The notes beneath the pieces were generated by a model. That model had not been told where the DNA came from and did not search any database. It saw only the letters and a list, made by a program, of their open reading frames with translations. A program made the position numbers and the translations under genes. Of a DNA stretch of 40,054 nucleotides, positions 7,883-16,800 are shown in pieces (the first letter of the stretch is position 1; each line of letters starts with the position of its first letter). The DNA comes from Oscillospiraceae bacterium (GTDB taxonomy: Bacteria; Bacillota_A; Clostridia; Oscillospirales; Oscillospiraceae), in NCBI GenBank assembly GCA_015068055.1, contig SVLG01000008.1, positions 1 through 40,054 of the forward strand. Reading direction: 5' to 3'.

Positions 7883-8740
7883 TCAGGCACGCTCGGCAGC
7901 TTCCACAACGTGGTTCACCAGCACGCTGGTGGTCACGGAGCCAACACCGCCGGGAACGGGAGTAACACCGCCGACAAGATGCTCGGCCTCGTCAAACTTC
8001 ACGTCGCCGCAGAGCTTGCCCTTTTCCTCGTTCCAGTTGATGCCCACGTCGACCACGATCTGGCCTTCACGCAGGTACTCCTTGCCGATGGACTCCATCT
8101 GACCGGCGCAGACGATGAGGATGTCGGCCTCGCGGGTGACAGAGGGCATATCGACGGTGCGGGTATGGCAGATGGTGACGGTGGCGTTCTTGTGCATGAG
8201 CATCATGGCGGCAGGACGGCCGACCACGAGGCTGCGGCCGATGACGGCAGCGCGCTTGCCCTTGCAGTCAACGCCGTAGAAGTCCAGGATCTCCATGGCA
8301 GCCTGAGCGGTGCAGGGAGGGAAGCCCAGCTTGGTGTTGGTGAACACGCCGGCCAGAGAACCGTCGGTGCAGCCGTCGATGTCCTTGGCGGGGTTCAGCA
8401 TCTGGCGGGCCTTCTCGTTGTCGAGGTGCTTGGGCAGGGGACGGAACATCAGGATGCCGTGCACGGCGGGATCGTTGTTGAGCTCATCGAGGGTCTTGAA
8501 GAAGGTGTCGCTGTCCACGTCGGCGGGCAGAACCACGTTCTTGACGGCAACGCCAACGCCCTCGCAGCGCTTCATGGCGCCGCGCTCGTAGCTGAGGTCA
8601 TCGGCGCGCTCGCCCACGCGGAAGATGGCCAGAGTGGGAACGACGCCCTTTTCCTTCAGAGCGGCGGCACGGGCAGCGGTGTTCTCGTTGATGGCGGCAG
8701 CCACAGGGGCGCCCTTCAGGAGCTGAGCAGTGTATTCCAT
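7883..8740 (-). CDS. folD: FolD-like methylene-tetrahydrofolate dehydrogenase, catalytic Lys and Gln replaced
   Basis: The 285-residue protein aligns along its whole length with FolD, which oxidises 5,10-methylene-tetrahydrofolate with NAD(P) and opens the methenyl ring. Conserved parts include Tyr51 in LSYERGAMK, DIDG (120-123), the dinucleotide loop VIGRSLVVGRP, and GGVTPVPGGVGSVT. The usual YVxxK lysine is Ala55 here, and the Gln of the QLPLP motif is Phe99 (MFRPLP). In the studied bifunctional enzymes the lysine is needed for the cyclohydrolase step, so this protein may be dehydrogenase-only or have another substrate. The start at 8740 has AGGAGG 8 bases upstream. It is first in an operon with an amidohydrolase. 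Confidence 0.85.
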   Translation of the reverse strand: MEYTAQLLKGAPVAAAINENTAARAAALKEKGVVPTLAIFRVGERADDLSYERGAMKRCEGVGVAVKNVVLPADVDSDTFFKTLDELNNDPAVHGILMFRPLPKHLDNEKARQMLNPAKDIDGCTDGSLAGVFTNTKLGFPPCTAQAAMEILDFYGVDCKGKRAAVIGRSLVVGRPAAMMLMHKNATVTICHTRTVDMPSVTREADILIVCAGQMESIGKEYLREGQIVVDVGINWNEEKGKLCGDVKFDEAEHLVGGVTPVPGGVGSVTTSVLVNHVVEAAERA

Positions 8741-8777
8741 GATAGGTTTCCTCCTAACAAAAATTTTTCCACAGAGA

Positions 8778-8806
8778 ATTATAACGCATTCCCATCGCAA
8801 GTGCAA
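8778..8806 (-). promoter_or_regulatory. Promoter of the folD-amidohydrolase operon
   Basis: Minus strand TTGCAC (8806-8801), 17 bases, TATAAT (8783-8778), ending about 38 bases before the folD start. Confidence 0.75.
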
Positions 8807-8880
8807 CTATAAAATGCCAGTCTTTTCCCCAAACATCGGATAATCAACAAATTTCGCGGAAACGAGCGATTATTTCCCTT

Positions 8881-10224
8881 TTATCGGCAACCGCTCCGAA
8901 GCCGTCTGGCAAGGCAAGCGCACACGTTTGCAGCATATACGCCAAGGCCAAGATACAACACCGGCATATTGTAAAAAACATATCTGGATTGGGCAAATAC
9001 GCCGGGTGCCATTACGATGACATTGAAAAATGTACAGAGCAGCCCCAGAAAGAGAAAGCGGCTGGGAGCCTTGAATGCGGATTCTTTACTCGTCACGGAG
9101 AGCGAAAGCATCAGCAGATACAATCCGATCGCATACACATCCAGCCCCTTTCGCAAAAGCGCCACGGTGCGGATGAGTCCCACCCAGAAATTCTGTCCAC
9201 AGTGCCGCAGGAAAGACGGCAAATTCGCGAGTATCAGTGTTCTCGTGATATCTTCCTTTGAAACTCCGGTACCTTCTGCCGTAATTTGACCGTATACCCG
9301 GCGTATTTCCCTCTGCAAATTATCGTATTCGTATTCAAACTTTTTTTGCCGCTGTATAAGATCCCCTGTTTCATAGGAAAGCGCAGCCTGACGTTCCGGA
9401 TCATCCATCCATGGACGGACTTCTTTCAAAAGCCGCCATTCTCCGGAACCTTCTTCAAAAAGCTGATAATCGTTTTTTTCCGAACAATAAACCGCCGTTG
9501 TCAACACAATATGGTCGGCCGGGTTTATTTCCCGATAATCCTCGTTATTCGTTAGATATATGGAAGTCTGCAAATACCTCACACTCTGTACCGACGCAAA
9601 CGATCCTATGCAGGCAAGAACCGCACAAAAAAGAGCCTTTATCCTGCCGGGTTCTGCAAGACGCATTCCGTTAAGAGCTATGATGATAAGCACCCAATAG
9701 AACTGTCCGCGGGTCAGTATCAGAAGGGTTGCCCAAATACAGGACAGCCAAAATGGCTTCCTGTTACGACACAGAAAAGACTCCAGCGCATATCGGAAAA
9801 ACAGCAAATAAAAAGGAATCGCCAACGCTTCAGAAAAAAGCGTATTGGATGCCACCGTCCCCGTAGCCGTGGCCCACTTCTGTATAAGAAACATCAAAGC
9901 AACCGCAACCGATGCGCCCCAAAAAAGAAAGCTCGAAAGACTGAACGTCGAACGAAGATAGTCCGTTAGCGCAAATATACTGAGCGCAAGGACGATATTC
10001 TGAACCATCCCAAGAAGATAGTACCCGGTATCCACACCAAATACGGTGCGAAAAAAATACAGCGCCAGAGGATACAGCGGATAAACAGCCGGTGAAAAAT
10101 CTTCGAGAGTACCCGTATCGGCAAATCGCTCGTATCCAAACAGGAAATACTGCGTCAGGAAAAAACAAAGCAGAAATCCCAGACACAGGATTCGCGACCG
10201 CTTCTCCCATTTTTCTCCGAACAT
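8881..10224 (-). CDS. Polytopic membrane protein, possibly GT-C type, AT-rich
   Basis: This 447-residue protein has a membrane segment right at the N-terminus (ILCLGFLLCFFLTQYFLFGY), an acidic loop (ADTGTLEDFSPAVYPLYPLAL), then about seven to nine further hydrophobic segments and a soluble loop of about 100 residues in the second half. This shape resembles GT-C lipid-linked glycosyltransferases and related polymerases, but no signature is strong enough to name it. The start at 10224 has a good site (GAGGAGGAAGG). It follows the ArsC-like gene by 14 bp and so ends the rpe operon. Its base composition is plainly more AT-rich than every neighbour and its codons differ, which suggests a transferred gene. 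Confidence 0.7.
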   Translation of the reverse strand: MFGEKWEKRSRILCLGFLLCFFLTQYFLFGYERFADTGTLEDFSPAVYPLYPLALYFFRTVFGVDTGYYLLGMVQNIVLALSIFALTDYLRSTFSLSSFLFWGASVAVALMFLIQKWATATGTVASNTLFSEALAIPFYLLFFRYALESFLCRNRKPFWLSCIWATLLILTRGQFYWVLIIIALNGMRLAEPGRIKALFCAVLACIGSFASVQSVRYLQTSIYLTNNEDYREINPADHIVLTTAVYCSEKNDYQLFEEGSGEWRLLKEVRPWMDDPERQAALSYETGDLIQRQKKFEYEYDNLQREIRRVYGQITAEGTGVSKEDITRTLILANLPSFLRHCGQNFWVGLIRTVALLRKGLDVYAIGLYLLMLSLSVTSKESAFKAPSRFLFLGLLCTFFNVIVMAPGVFAQSRYVFYNMPVLYLGLGVYAANVCACLARRLRSGCR

Positions 10225-10238
10225 CTGCCTTCCTCCTC

Positions 10239-10571
10239 TTACTTCCAATCCTTCCAAACGTCCGGGCAGTAGCCCACGGTGGCCTGTTTGCCGTTGCGCA
10301 CCACGGGGGTGCGGATGAGCCAGGGACACTCAAAGAGTTTTTCCAGCTTGTCGGCGTCAAAGGCCAGGTACTGCAGCATGGGCGCGTCCGGATCCTTTTC
10401 GTCGATGAGGTTCTGCAGACCCACAGCGTTTTTTACGCTCTGCAGTTCGCCCCGGCTCATGCCGTAGCGGGCGAGATCTATGTACTGGTAGCGGATGCGC
10501 CGTTCCTTGAACCAGCGCTCCGCTTTCTTTGTGTCAAAACACTTGCCCTTGCCGAAGATCTGAATATTCAT
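10239..10571 (-). CDS. ArsC/Spx-family thioredoxin-fold protein
   Basis: This 110-residue protein has the ArsC/Spx/YffB fold: a first strand IQIFGKGKC with Cys11 at the active position, then DTKKAERWFKERRI, a YIDLA strand, and the RTPVVRNGK segment with the cis-proline typical of the family. It has a single Cys at the redox position, not the CXXC of Spx. Arsenate reductase, thiol oxidoreductase or a regulator that binds RNA polymerase are all possible. It starts 1 bp after the RNase J stop and its ribosome site lies within the end of that gene, so translation is coupled. Confidence 0.8.
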   Translation of the reverse strand: MNIQIFGKGKCFDTKKAERWFKERRIRYQYIDLARYGMSRGELQSVKNAVGLQNLIDEKDPDAPMLQYLAFDADKLEKLFECPWLIRTPVVRNGKQATVGYCPDVWKDWK

Positions 10572-10572
10572 C

Positions 10573-12231
10573 TCATACCTCCATGATCACCGGCAGGATC
10601 ATGGGTGAGCGTTTGGTGGTCTTGTAGAGGTAACCGGAGAGGTTGCTCTTGACCTTGCCCTTGATGCTGGCCCAGTCGGTGATGCGGTGATCCATGCAGT
10701 AGTCAAGACTTTCCATGGCCACCCTTCTGAGTTCGTCCATGAGTGCGTCGGACTCTTTCTCATAAACAAAGCCTCGGGATATGATGTCCGGGCCGGAGAT
10801 CAGCGAGGAGTCGAGGCCGGATAGGGTCATGACGACCACCACCATGCCCTCGTCGGCCAGATGCTTACGGTCGCGCAGCACCACGCTGCCCACTTCGCCC
10901 ACGCCCATGCCGTCCACCAGCACCTTGCCGGCGGGCACCGCATCGCCCAGCCGGATGGTTTTGGCGGTCATCTCGATGATGCGGCCGTTTTCGCCCAGCG
11001 CCATGTATTTGGGGTCGTGGCCCATGCCTTCCATAAGGGCGGCGTGCTTATGCAGCATGCGGCGCTCGCCGTGGACGGGGATAAAAAACTTCGGCTTTGT
11101 GAGGGCGTACATCATCTTCTGCTCTTCCTGACAGGCATGGCCGGAGACGTGGAGGGCTGTACCCCGCTCGTAGACCACTTCCGCGCCTTTGGCAAAGAGT
11201 TCGTCGATGACCCGACCCACGGTAAGCTCGTTGCCGGGGATGGCGCTGGCGGAAAGGATGATACGGTCGCCGGGGCAGATGTCCACCTGCTTATGCTCGG
11301 AGAAGGCCATGCGGTAGAGGGCGGACATGCTCTCCCCCTGACTGCCGGTGCAGACGATGACCACCTTCTGGGGCGGAAGCTTCATGATGTGCTTCATGTC
11401 CATGAGGATGCCCTCGGGTACATTCATGTAGCCCAGCTCCTTGGAAAGCTTCACCACGTTTTCCATGCTGCGTCCGGTGATGCCCACCTTGCGCTTATAC
11501 TTGTGAGCGGTGGTAAGGATCTGCTGGATGCGGTGGACATTGGAGGCAAAGGTGGTGACGATGATGCGCTTGTCGCAGTCCTTGAAAAGGCTGTCAAAGC
11601 GGTCGGCCACGCGGCTCTCGGACTCGGAGTAGCCGGGGCGCTCCACGTTGGTGGAGTCCATGCAGAGGGCCAGCACGCCCTCCCGGCCCAGCTCGCCGAA
11701 GCGGGTCAGGTCGGTCATCTCCCCCTGAATGGGAGCCACGTCGATCTTGAAGTCACCGGTGTGGACCACCACGCCGATGGGGGTGCGGATAGCCAGTGCC
11801 ACGCTGTCGGCGATGGAATGGTTCACATGGATGAACTCCACGTCGAAGCAGCCGGCCTTGATATGGTCACCGGCCTTGACGGTGACGAGTTTGGTGCTCT
11901 CGGCCAGACCGCGCTCCTGCAGCTTCAGCCTGACAAGACCGGTGGTGAGACTGGTGCCGTAAACAGGTGCGCCCAGTTTGTCGATCACATAGGGCAGGGC
12001 GCCGATGTGGTCTTCATGACCATGGGTGAGAACAATGGCGCGGATACGCTTTCTGTTCTGGATCAGCCAGCTGACATCGGGGATGACCACGTCTACGCCG
12101 TACATCTCCTCGTCGGGAAAGCCCATACCGCAGTCCACCACCAGAAGGTCCTTGCCGTATTCATACACAGTAAGATTCTTGCCGATCTCGTTAAGACCGC
12201 CAAGAGGGATCATTTTCAGTTTGGATGCCAT
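10573..12231 (-). CDS. rnj: Ribonuclease J
   Basis: RNase J is a metallo-beta-lactamase-fold endo- and 5'-3' exoribonuclease that matures and degrades RNA in Firmicutes. The 552-residue length is typical. The zinc motif is HGHEDH at residues 70-75, followed by the second His in FIHVNHSIADS, the HTGDFK motif, and the beta-CASP motifs including VHVSGHA-type sequence LHVSGHACQEE and IPVHGERRM. AGGAG lies upstream of the start. It is the third gene of the rpe-recR-rnj operon. Whether it is RNase J1 or J2 cannot be told, since no second copy is in view. Confidence 0.95.
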   Translation of the reverse strand: MASKLKMIPLGGLNEIGKNLTVYEYGKDLLVVDCGMGFPDEEMYGVDVVIPDVSWLIQNRKRIRAIVLTHGHEDHIGALPYVIDKLGAPVYGTSLTTGLVRLKLQERGLAESTKLVTVKAGDHIKAGCFDVEFIHVNHSIADSVALAIRTPIGVVVHTGDFKIDVAPIQGEMTDLTRFGELGREGVLALCMDSTNVERPGYSESESRVADRFDSLFKDCDKRIIVTTFASNVHRIQQILTTAHKYKRKVGITGRSMENVVKLSKELGYMNVPEGILMDMKHIMKLPPQKVVIVCTGSQGESMSALYRMAFSEHKQVDICPGDRIILSASAIPGNELTVGRVIDELFAKGAEVVYERGTALHVSGHACQEEQKMMYALTKPKFFIPVHGERRMLHKHAALMEGMGHDPKYMALGENGRIIEMTAKTIRLGDAVPAGKVLVDGMGVGEVGSVVLRDRKHLADEGMVVVVMTLSGLDSSLISGPDIISRGFVYEKESDALMDELRRVAMESLDYCMDHRITDWASIKGKVKSNLSGYLYKTTKRSPMILPVIMEV

Positions 12232-12292
12232 GAAATTACTCCTATAGTTGATATGTACAGATGGATTGTTGCCCGATACGGGGGTATGTTAT

Positions 12293-12895
12293 TCACATCT
12301 CCCGCCGACCTTCCAGCGCACGCAGCAGCGTGGCATCGTCGGCATACTCCAGATTCCCGCCCACGGGCACACCGAAGCCGAGCCGGGTGACCTTCACCTC
12401 CAGCGGCTTCAAAAGGCGGGAAATGTACATGGCCGTGGCGTCGCCCTCGGTGTCAGGGTTGGTGGCCATGATGACCTCGCGGATCTCTCCGTCGGCCATA
12501 CGGGCCAAAAGCTCCCGTATGCGCAGATCCTCCGGTCCGATGCGGTTCATGGGGGAAAGAGCCCCGTGGAGAACGTGATAAAGCCCGTTATACTCCCGGC
12601 TGCGCTCAATGGAAAGGACGTCCCGGGGCTCCGACACCACGCAGACCACGCTCTTGTCCCGGCGCTCCGAGGAACAGATGGGGCAAAGCTCCTCCTCGGT
12701 GAGGTTCTGACAGACAGGGCAGGTATGCACCTTTTCCCGGGCCTCCAGCACGGCGTTGGCAAAGCGCTCTGCCTCCCCCGCAGGCAGGGAGAGAATGTGA
12801 AAAGCCAGACGCTGGGCGCTCTTGCGGCCGATGCCGGGCAGAGAGGCAAAGCCGTCGATGAGATTTTCCAGAGAGGCAGGGAAAAAGGATGCCAT
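12293..12895 (-). CDS. recR: Recombination mediator RecR
   Basis: RecR works with RecO/RecF to load RecA at gaps. The 200-residue protein has the N-terminal helix-hairpin-helix (LPGIGRKSAQRLAFHIL), the four-cysteine zinc finger (CPVCQNLTEEELCPIC), and a Toprim domain with the EPRDV and ATNPDTEGDATAMYI motifs. The start at 12895 is the family-typical N-terminus (SLENLIDGFASLPGIG follows); GGAGG lies 10 bases before it. Spacing to rpe is about 25 bp. Confidence 0.95.
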   Translation of the reverse strand: MASFFPASLENLIDGFASLPGIGRKSAQRLAFHILSLPAGEAERFANAVLEAREKVHTCPVCQNLTEEELCPICSSERRDKSVVCVVSEPRDVLSIERSREYNGLYHVLHGALSPMNRIGPEDLRIRELLARMADGEIREVIMATNPDTEGDATAMYISRLLKPLEVKVTRLGFGVPVGGNLEYADDATLLRALEGRREM

Positions 12896-12920
12896 GGTGT
12901 ATGTTCCTCCAATCATTCAC

Positions 12921-13568
12921 TCAGCGCAGAGAGGCAATGGCTGCGGCGCGGTCCGCCTTTTTAAAGACATAGCTGCCGGCCACCAGCACATCGGCCCCGG
13001 CATTCCGGCAGAGCGGCGCGGTAACGGCGTCCACACCGCCGTCCACCTCCAGATGACAGGCAAGCCCCCGCTCATCGATCCAGCGGCGCAGCTGCTCCAC
13101 CTTGGGCAGCTGCTCGGCCATGAACTTCTGACCGCCGAAGCCCGGCTCCACCGTCATCACCAGCACCATGTCCAGCTCATCCAGCCAGGGCAGCACCGCA
13201 GCAGCCGCGGTTTTGGGCTTAATGACAAGACCCACCTGCCTGCCGCAGGCTTTTACCCGCCGGATGGCCTCGCCGATATTCTCCGCCGTATCCGCCTCCA
13301 CATGGAAGGTGACCATGTCGGCCCCGGCCTCGCAGAAGCGCTCCACATAGCGCACGGGTCGGTCGATCATCAGATGCACGTCCAGAAAGATATCCGTACA
13401 CTTCCTCAGGGACTCCACCACCGGCACGCCGATGCTGATATTGGGCACAAAGAGCCCGTCCATCACGTCCACATGAAGCCATTCGGCGCCGCCCGCGCGG
13501 ACAGACTCCACCTCTTCCGCCACACGGGCAAAGTCACAGGCCAGCAAAGACGGGGAAACGATCGTCAT
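12921..13568 (-). CDS. rpe: Ribulose-phosphate 3-epimerase
   Basis: Rpe interconverts ribulose 5-phosphate and xylulose 5-phosphate in the pentose phosphate pathway. The 215-residue TIM barrel has SPSLLACDF, the metal-binding HVDVMDG, DVHLMI, TVEPGFGGQ and EVDGG motifs, so all catalytic Asp and metal-binding His residues are present. The start at 13568 has GGAGG 8 bases upstream. It heads the leftward operon through recR, RNase J and the ArsC-like gene. Confidence 0.95.
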   Translation of the reverse strand: MTIVSPSLLACDFARVAEEVESVRAGGAEWLHVDVMDGLFVPNISIGVPVVESLRKCTDIFLDVHLMIDRPVRYVERFCEAGADMVTFHVEADTAENIGEAIRRVKACGRQVGLVIKPKTAAAAVLPWLDELDMVLVMTVEPGFGGQKFMAEQLPKVEQLRRWIDERGLACHLEVDGGVDAVTAPLCRNAGADVLVAGSYVFKKADRAAAIASLR

Positions 13569-13648
13569 AGTAAAAACCTCCGTGTCACCACTCCTGAGGG
13601 CGGCATAAAATTGAGTAGCGCTCAGCGCGCGCTGCGGGCTTTTATATA

Positions 13649-13670
13649 GGGGGCAGGGAAACCTGCCCCC
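13649..13670 (-). other. Perfect hairpin in the rpe operon leader
   Basis: GGGGGCAGG (13649-13657) and CCTGCCCCC (13662-13670) form a 9-bp GC stem around a 4-base loop, between the rpe promoter and rpe. No T-run follows on either strand, so it is not a standard terminator; it may stabilise the mRNA 5' end or bind a regulator. The gap 13569-13753 holds this hairpin and the two divergent promoters only. Confidence 0.6.
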
Positions 13671-13701
13671 GGCTTGCGCCGCGTGCATAGCAAGACACTT
13701 T

Positions 13702-13730
13702 ATTATATACCATATTTTCCCCGCTGGCAA
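13702..13730 (-). promoter_or_regulatory. Promoter of the rpe-recR-RNase J operon
   Basis: Minus strand TTGCCA (13730-13725), 17 bases, TATAAT (13707-13702). This gives an untranslated leader of about 125 bases that contains the hairpin at 13649-13670. Confidence 0.65.
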
Positions 13731-13753
13731 GATGGGGAAAGCGTCGGTTTTAC

Positions 13754-13782
13754 TTGCAAGCGGCGCAGAAATGTTGTAAGAT
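13754..13782 (+). promoter_or_regulatory. Promoter of the CotH-VTC-DUF4956 operon
   Basis: TTGCAA (13754-13759), 17 bases, TAAGAT (13777-13782), about 30 bases before the chosen start. It is a reasonable but imperfect sigma-A-type match. Confidence 0.5.
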
Positions 13783-13813
13783 GAGGTGTACTATGCAAAG
13801 CAAGGAGCCTTAC

Positions 13814-16800
13814 ATGGAGCATTTCGGCAGAAAATATAAAAGTATTGTCATCGCTCTGGCGGTGATTTTTGTGCTGCTCTTGGCCGCTGCGCTTATCTTC
13901 ACCCGGGGTCTCGGTTCCCACCGGTCCTATCTGGGTGAGCATCCCCTGCGCATCAGCGAGCTGATGAGCCGCAATACCAGCGTACCCAACGCCGACGGCG
14001 TTCTCTGCGACTGGATCGAAATCGAAAACCGCTCGGAGAGCCGCTTTGACCTCTCCGGTTACAAGCTCTCCGACAGCATCACCGGTGCCAAGTACTCCTT
14101 CCCCACCGGCACCGTGATTCCCGCCGGGGGATATCTGGTGGTCAGCTGTTCTTCCACGGAGAAGGGCGAAAACTATGCCCCCTTCGGCCTCCACCGGGAC
14201 GGTGGCGAGACCATCCTTTTGATGAACGGCGGCAACACCGTCATCGACGAGGTGGTAACGCTGGCTGCCCCCAAAAACAGCACCATGGTCCGCCAGGCGG
14301 ACGGCTCCCTCGTCCTCTCCTCCACCCCCACCCCGGGCTTTGAAAACAGCGAAGCCGGTTATGAGGCCTATCTTGCCAGCTGCGGTGAGGCGGACAGAAG
14401 CGTGCGGCTCAGCGAGGTCATGAGCTCCAACGGTCTTTACTATATCGACGGGCTCTGCACCGACTGGGTGGAGCTCCACAATCTGGGCGACAAGAGCGCC
14501 GACATCAGCGGCTACATGCTCTCGGACACTCTGGGCAGCTACAACTTTGCCTTCCCTGCCGGCACCGTCATCCCCCCGCAGGGCTATCTGGTGGTCAACT
14601 GCAGCGAAACCGCCGGCGGCCATCTTTGCGCCCCCTTTGCCCTGTCCCGTCAGGGCGGCGAAGCCGTGATCCTCACGGATCCCTCCGCGCTGGTGCTGGA
14701 TCATGTGGATCTCCCGGCCATGAAACAGAACGAGAGCTATACCCTCACCGCCGACGGCTGGCAGACTCTCTCCTATGCCACCCCCGGTTTTGAAAACACC
14801 GAAGCCGGTTACGAGGCCTACCAGAGTTCCATGGGCTTTGACGGCTCTTCGGTCATTGTCAGCGAGGCCGTCAGCGCCAACCTCGCCATGATCGCAGACG
14901 AGGACGGGGACTTCCCCGACTGGATCGAGCTTTACAACGCCGGCGCCGAAGCGGCAGACATATCCGGCTGGTATCTCTCCGATGACGAAACGGATCCCGC
15001 CGGCTGGCGCATTCCCGACGGCACCGTCCTTGCTCCCGGCGACACCCTGCTGGTCTTTGCCTCCGGCAAGGCCAGAGACGGCGACGTGCTCCACGCCTCC
15101 TTTTCCCTCTCCGACGGGGAAAGCGCCGTTCTGGCCAGCCCCACCGGCAAGATCATCAGCACCCTCGCCCTTACCGGACTGCAGAAAGGTGAAGCTGCCG
15201 TTATCCGCGGCGGCGAAGTCGGCGCCACCCGCTTTATAACCCCGGGCTTTGAAAACTCCGATGCGGGCTACAACGCCTATCAGGACAGCGCCGTGCGCTC
15301 CTCTCCCCTGCTCATCGACACCGTGGTCGTCTCCAACCGCTCCGACTACTACCAGCCCGAAGCCGGCGGCTACCACGACTATGTGATCGTAAAGAACGTA
15401 ACTTCCGCCCCTGTGGAGCTTTCCGACTACTACATCAGCGACGACTGGGAAGACCCTCACAAGTGGCAGCTGCCTGCGGGCCAGCTCCACCCCCAGGAAA
15501 CCCGGGTCTACTTCTGCTCCGGGGACGAGAGTCTCACCTTCATGCATTTCATCCACTGCAACTTCTCCCTCTCCGCCGAGGCGGAAGAGCTTTACCTCTA
15601 CAGCAGAGACGGTCTGGCGGACTATGTGTATCTCCATGACATTCCCCCGGACAACCCCTATAAGCGCCGTCCGGGTGAAAACGGTTTCTGGTATGTGCAG
15701 GAGCCCAACGGCGTCGATACCTGGACGGAGAGCGCTTACCGGGCGGTGAGTACGGCCCCTTTATCCCTGGGCGCTGACGGTGTTTTCAACGGCGTGGACA
15801 AGGTCACCGTGGAACTCAGCGCCTCCGATCCCATTTACTACACCACCGACGGTTCCATCCCCACCACTGCTTCCACACGCTACGAGGGGCCCTTCACCGT
15901 GGACAAGACCACGGTGGTACGGGCCTCCTGTCTTACCGCAGACAAGCTGCCGGGCACCCCTCTGACGCTGAGCTACATCATCAACGAAAACCACACTTTC
16001 CCGGTGGTTTCGCTGGTGGCAGAGCCCTCCGATCTTTTCTACAGCGGCATTTACGACGCCTTCTGGCAGGAGAAGGAAGTCCCGGCCAGCGTTTCCTTTT
16101 TTGAGGAAGATGACTCCTTTTCCATCAACTGCGGCATTGAGATGTACGGCCACACGGCCCTGCTGCTGGATAAGCGCAGCTTCAAGCTGAACTTCCGCCC
16201 CAGCTACGAGGGTACGCTCCACTACGATGTCTTTGACAGCGACATCCAGACCTACGCTTCTCTGGTCCTCCGTGCCGGGCAGGACTATCCCTACGCCATC
16301 TTCCGGGATGAGCTTTTCGGCGATCTCTGCGCAGAGTTTACAGACAACGTGCTGGTGCAGGACAACAAGTTCTGTATTCTCTATCTCAACGGCGAATACT
16401 GGGGCATTTATATTTTCAAGGAAGCCTTTTCCGAGGAGTTTTACGCCTCCCACCGAAATGTGGACCCCGCCTCCGTCACCCGGGAGCAGGCCCCTGTCAG
16501 TCCCATCAGCCCCTTCCGTCCCGTCATTGACTTCACCCAGCGCAACGATATGGCGCTGGACGAAAACTATGAGGCCTTCTGCGACATGGTGAACATCGAC
16601 AGTCTCATCGACTGGGCCATTATGGAGGGCTACAGCTCCAACTCCGACATACAGCAGAACCTCCGCTACTTCCGCTCCACCCAGAACGGAAACCGCTGGG
16701 AGTATGCTTTCTACGATCTGGACTGGGCCTTTTACTACGATGTCAATAACATGAGACAGGTTTTCTACGGCGTTGGTGAGACAGGCGAAACGCTGCAGCA

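Noticed and set aside
10861..12390. Open frame on the plus strand opposite RNase J
   Set aside because: Antisense of an unambiguous RNase J; no ribosome site or family features.
13703..15637. Long open frame on the minus strand opposite the CotH gene
   Set aside because: The product is Gly/Val/Asp-rich with no domain; the plus strand holds a complete lamin-tail/CotH protein with ribosome site.
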